From JBMNOI01 sp050942995 (GTDB lineage Bacteria; Chloroflexota; Anaerolineae; UBA1429): a stretch of DNA of 11,919 nt. Positions 11,720-11,919 of this stretch are shown here, piece after piece. The stretch lies in the NCBI GenBank assembly GCA_050942995.1, contig JBMNOI010000117.1:1-11919 (forward strand). The letters are read 5' to 3'. Within the stretch, counting starts at the first letter, position 1. Each line of letters begins with the position of its first letter. Under the pieces are notes generated by a model. It made no database searches. It had not been told where the DNA came from and was given only the letters and a program-made list of their open reading frames with translations. The position numbers and the translations under genes are program-made.

Positions 11720-11919
11720 CTAGATGCGTCTGCCCAGCGGTCCGGGGGTGGGTGTTCGGAAGGGCCACATGGGCGGCATCGGCAGCTCATCTTCAGGCAT
11801 GGGCATGTCGAATTCGAGCGTCGGCGTCGCATCCGGTGCTATCTCGGGTGTTGTGTCGGGGGGGGGCCATTGGTGTCGGGCAGGTCGGCGGGTCGCTCGA
11901 TGATGATGGGCATGTTGAC
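11720..11919 (-). CDS. C-terminal end of a proline-rich protein, 5' end outside window
   Basis: Read leftward, the frame ending at TAG 11722-11720 gives DTTPEIAPDATPTLEF, then a Met/Pro/Glu-rich stretch and MWPFRTPTPGPLGRRI. The frame is open to the window edge as written. Beyond the run of nine G (11858-11866 on the plus strand), however, it turns into His/Arg-rich sequence. A neighbouring frame there reads MPIIIERPADLPDTNGPP, which is far more protein-like. A gain of one or a loss of two bases in the run would join the two parts. The Pro/Thr composition suggests a secreted or linker-rich protein. No domain can be assigned from this fragment. Confidence 0.6.
   Translation of the reverse strand, partial: QHAHHHRATRRPARHQWPPPDTTPEIAPDATPTLEFDMPMPEDELPMPPMWPFRTPTPGPLGRRI

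Noticed and set aside
1..11919. CRISPR array, transposon or prophage signature
   Set aside because: No regularly spaced direct repeats, transposase, integrase or phage gene could be found on either strand.

Overview
The window is GC-rich bacterial DNA. It carries ordinary bacterial Shine-Dalgarno sites, sigma70-like promoters and hairpin terminators. A lipoprotein, a secreted protein with a Pro/Thr/Glu-rich tail, an ER-type (SipW-like) signal peptidase and short dispersed CCCTCTCCC-type repeats together suggest a Chloroflexota (Anaerolineae-like) genome. That assignment is inference; no rRNA or tRNA is present to test it.

Layout. (1) 1-2918, plus strand: two tandem, very similar homocysteine S-methyltransferase genes (the first cut by the window edge), then a DegT/DnrJ/EryC1-family PLP aminotransferase closed by a strong intrinsic terminator. 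(2) 2986-3460: a non-coding stretch with an AT-rich block, a strongly folded segment that looks like a minus-strand small RNA with its own extended -10 promoter, and a GC-rich structured leader. (3) 3461-6849, plus strand: the most interesting locus. It has two small tandem secreted paralogues, a membrane signal peptidase of the ER/SipW type (Ser-His-Asp) fused to a DUF5305-like domain, and a larger secreted protein with the same signal-proximal motif and an acidic Pro/Thr tail. It reads as a dedicated signal peptidase with its own surface or matrix substrates, in the manner of SipW with TasA. (4) 6894-7414, minus: a META-domain lipoprotein with its terminator. (5) 7651-9549, plus: a broken HExxH metallopeptidase-like gene and an aminoglycoside-phosphotransferase-fold kinase. 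(6) 9764-11466, minus: an operon of a short cysteinyl-tRNA synthetase/MshC-type ligase and a one-domain cupin, with a clear promoter. (7) 11482-11919: a hairpin-rich spacer and the 3' end of a proline-rich minus-strand gene.

Reading-frame damage is notable. Two genes carry an in-frame TAG with convincing coding sequence continuing after it (5658 and 7801). The secreted protein at 5801-6849 needs one G removed from each of two G runs. The gene at the right edge probably breaks at a run of nine G. Most genuine gene ends here also use TAG, so general recoding of TAG is unlikely. Draft-sequence error, recent gene decay or local readthrough/phase variation are the open explanations.
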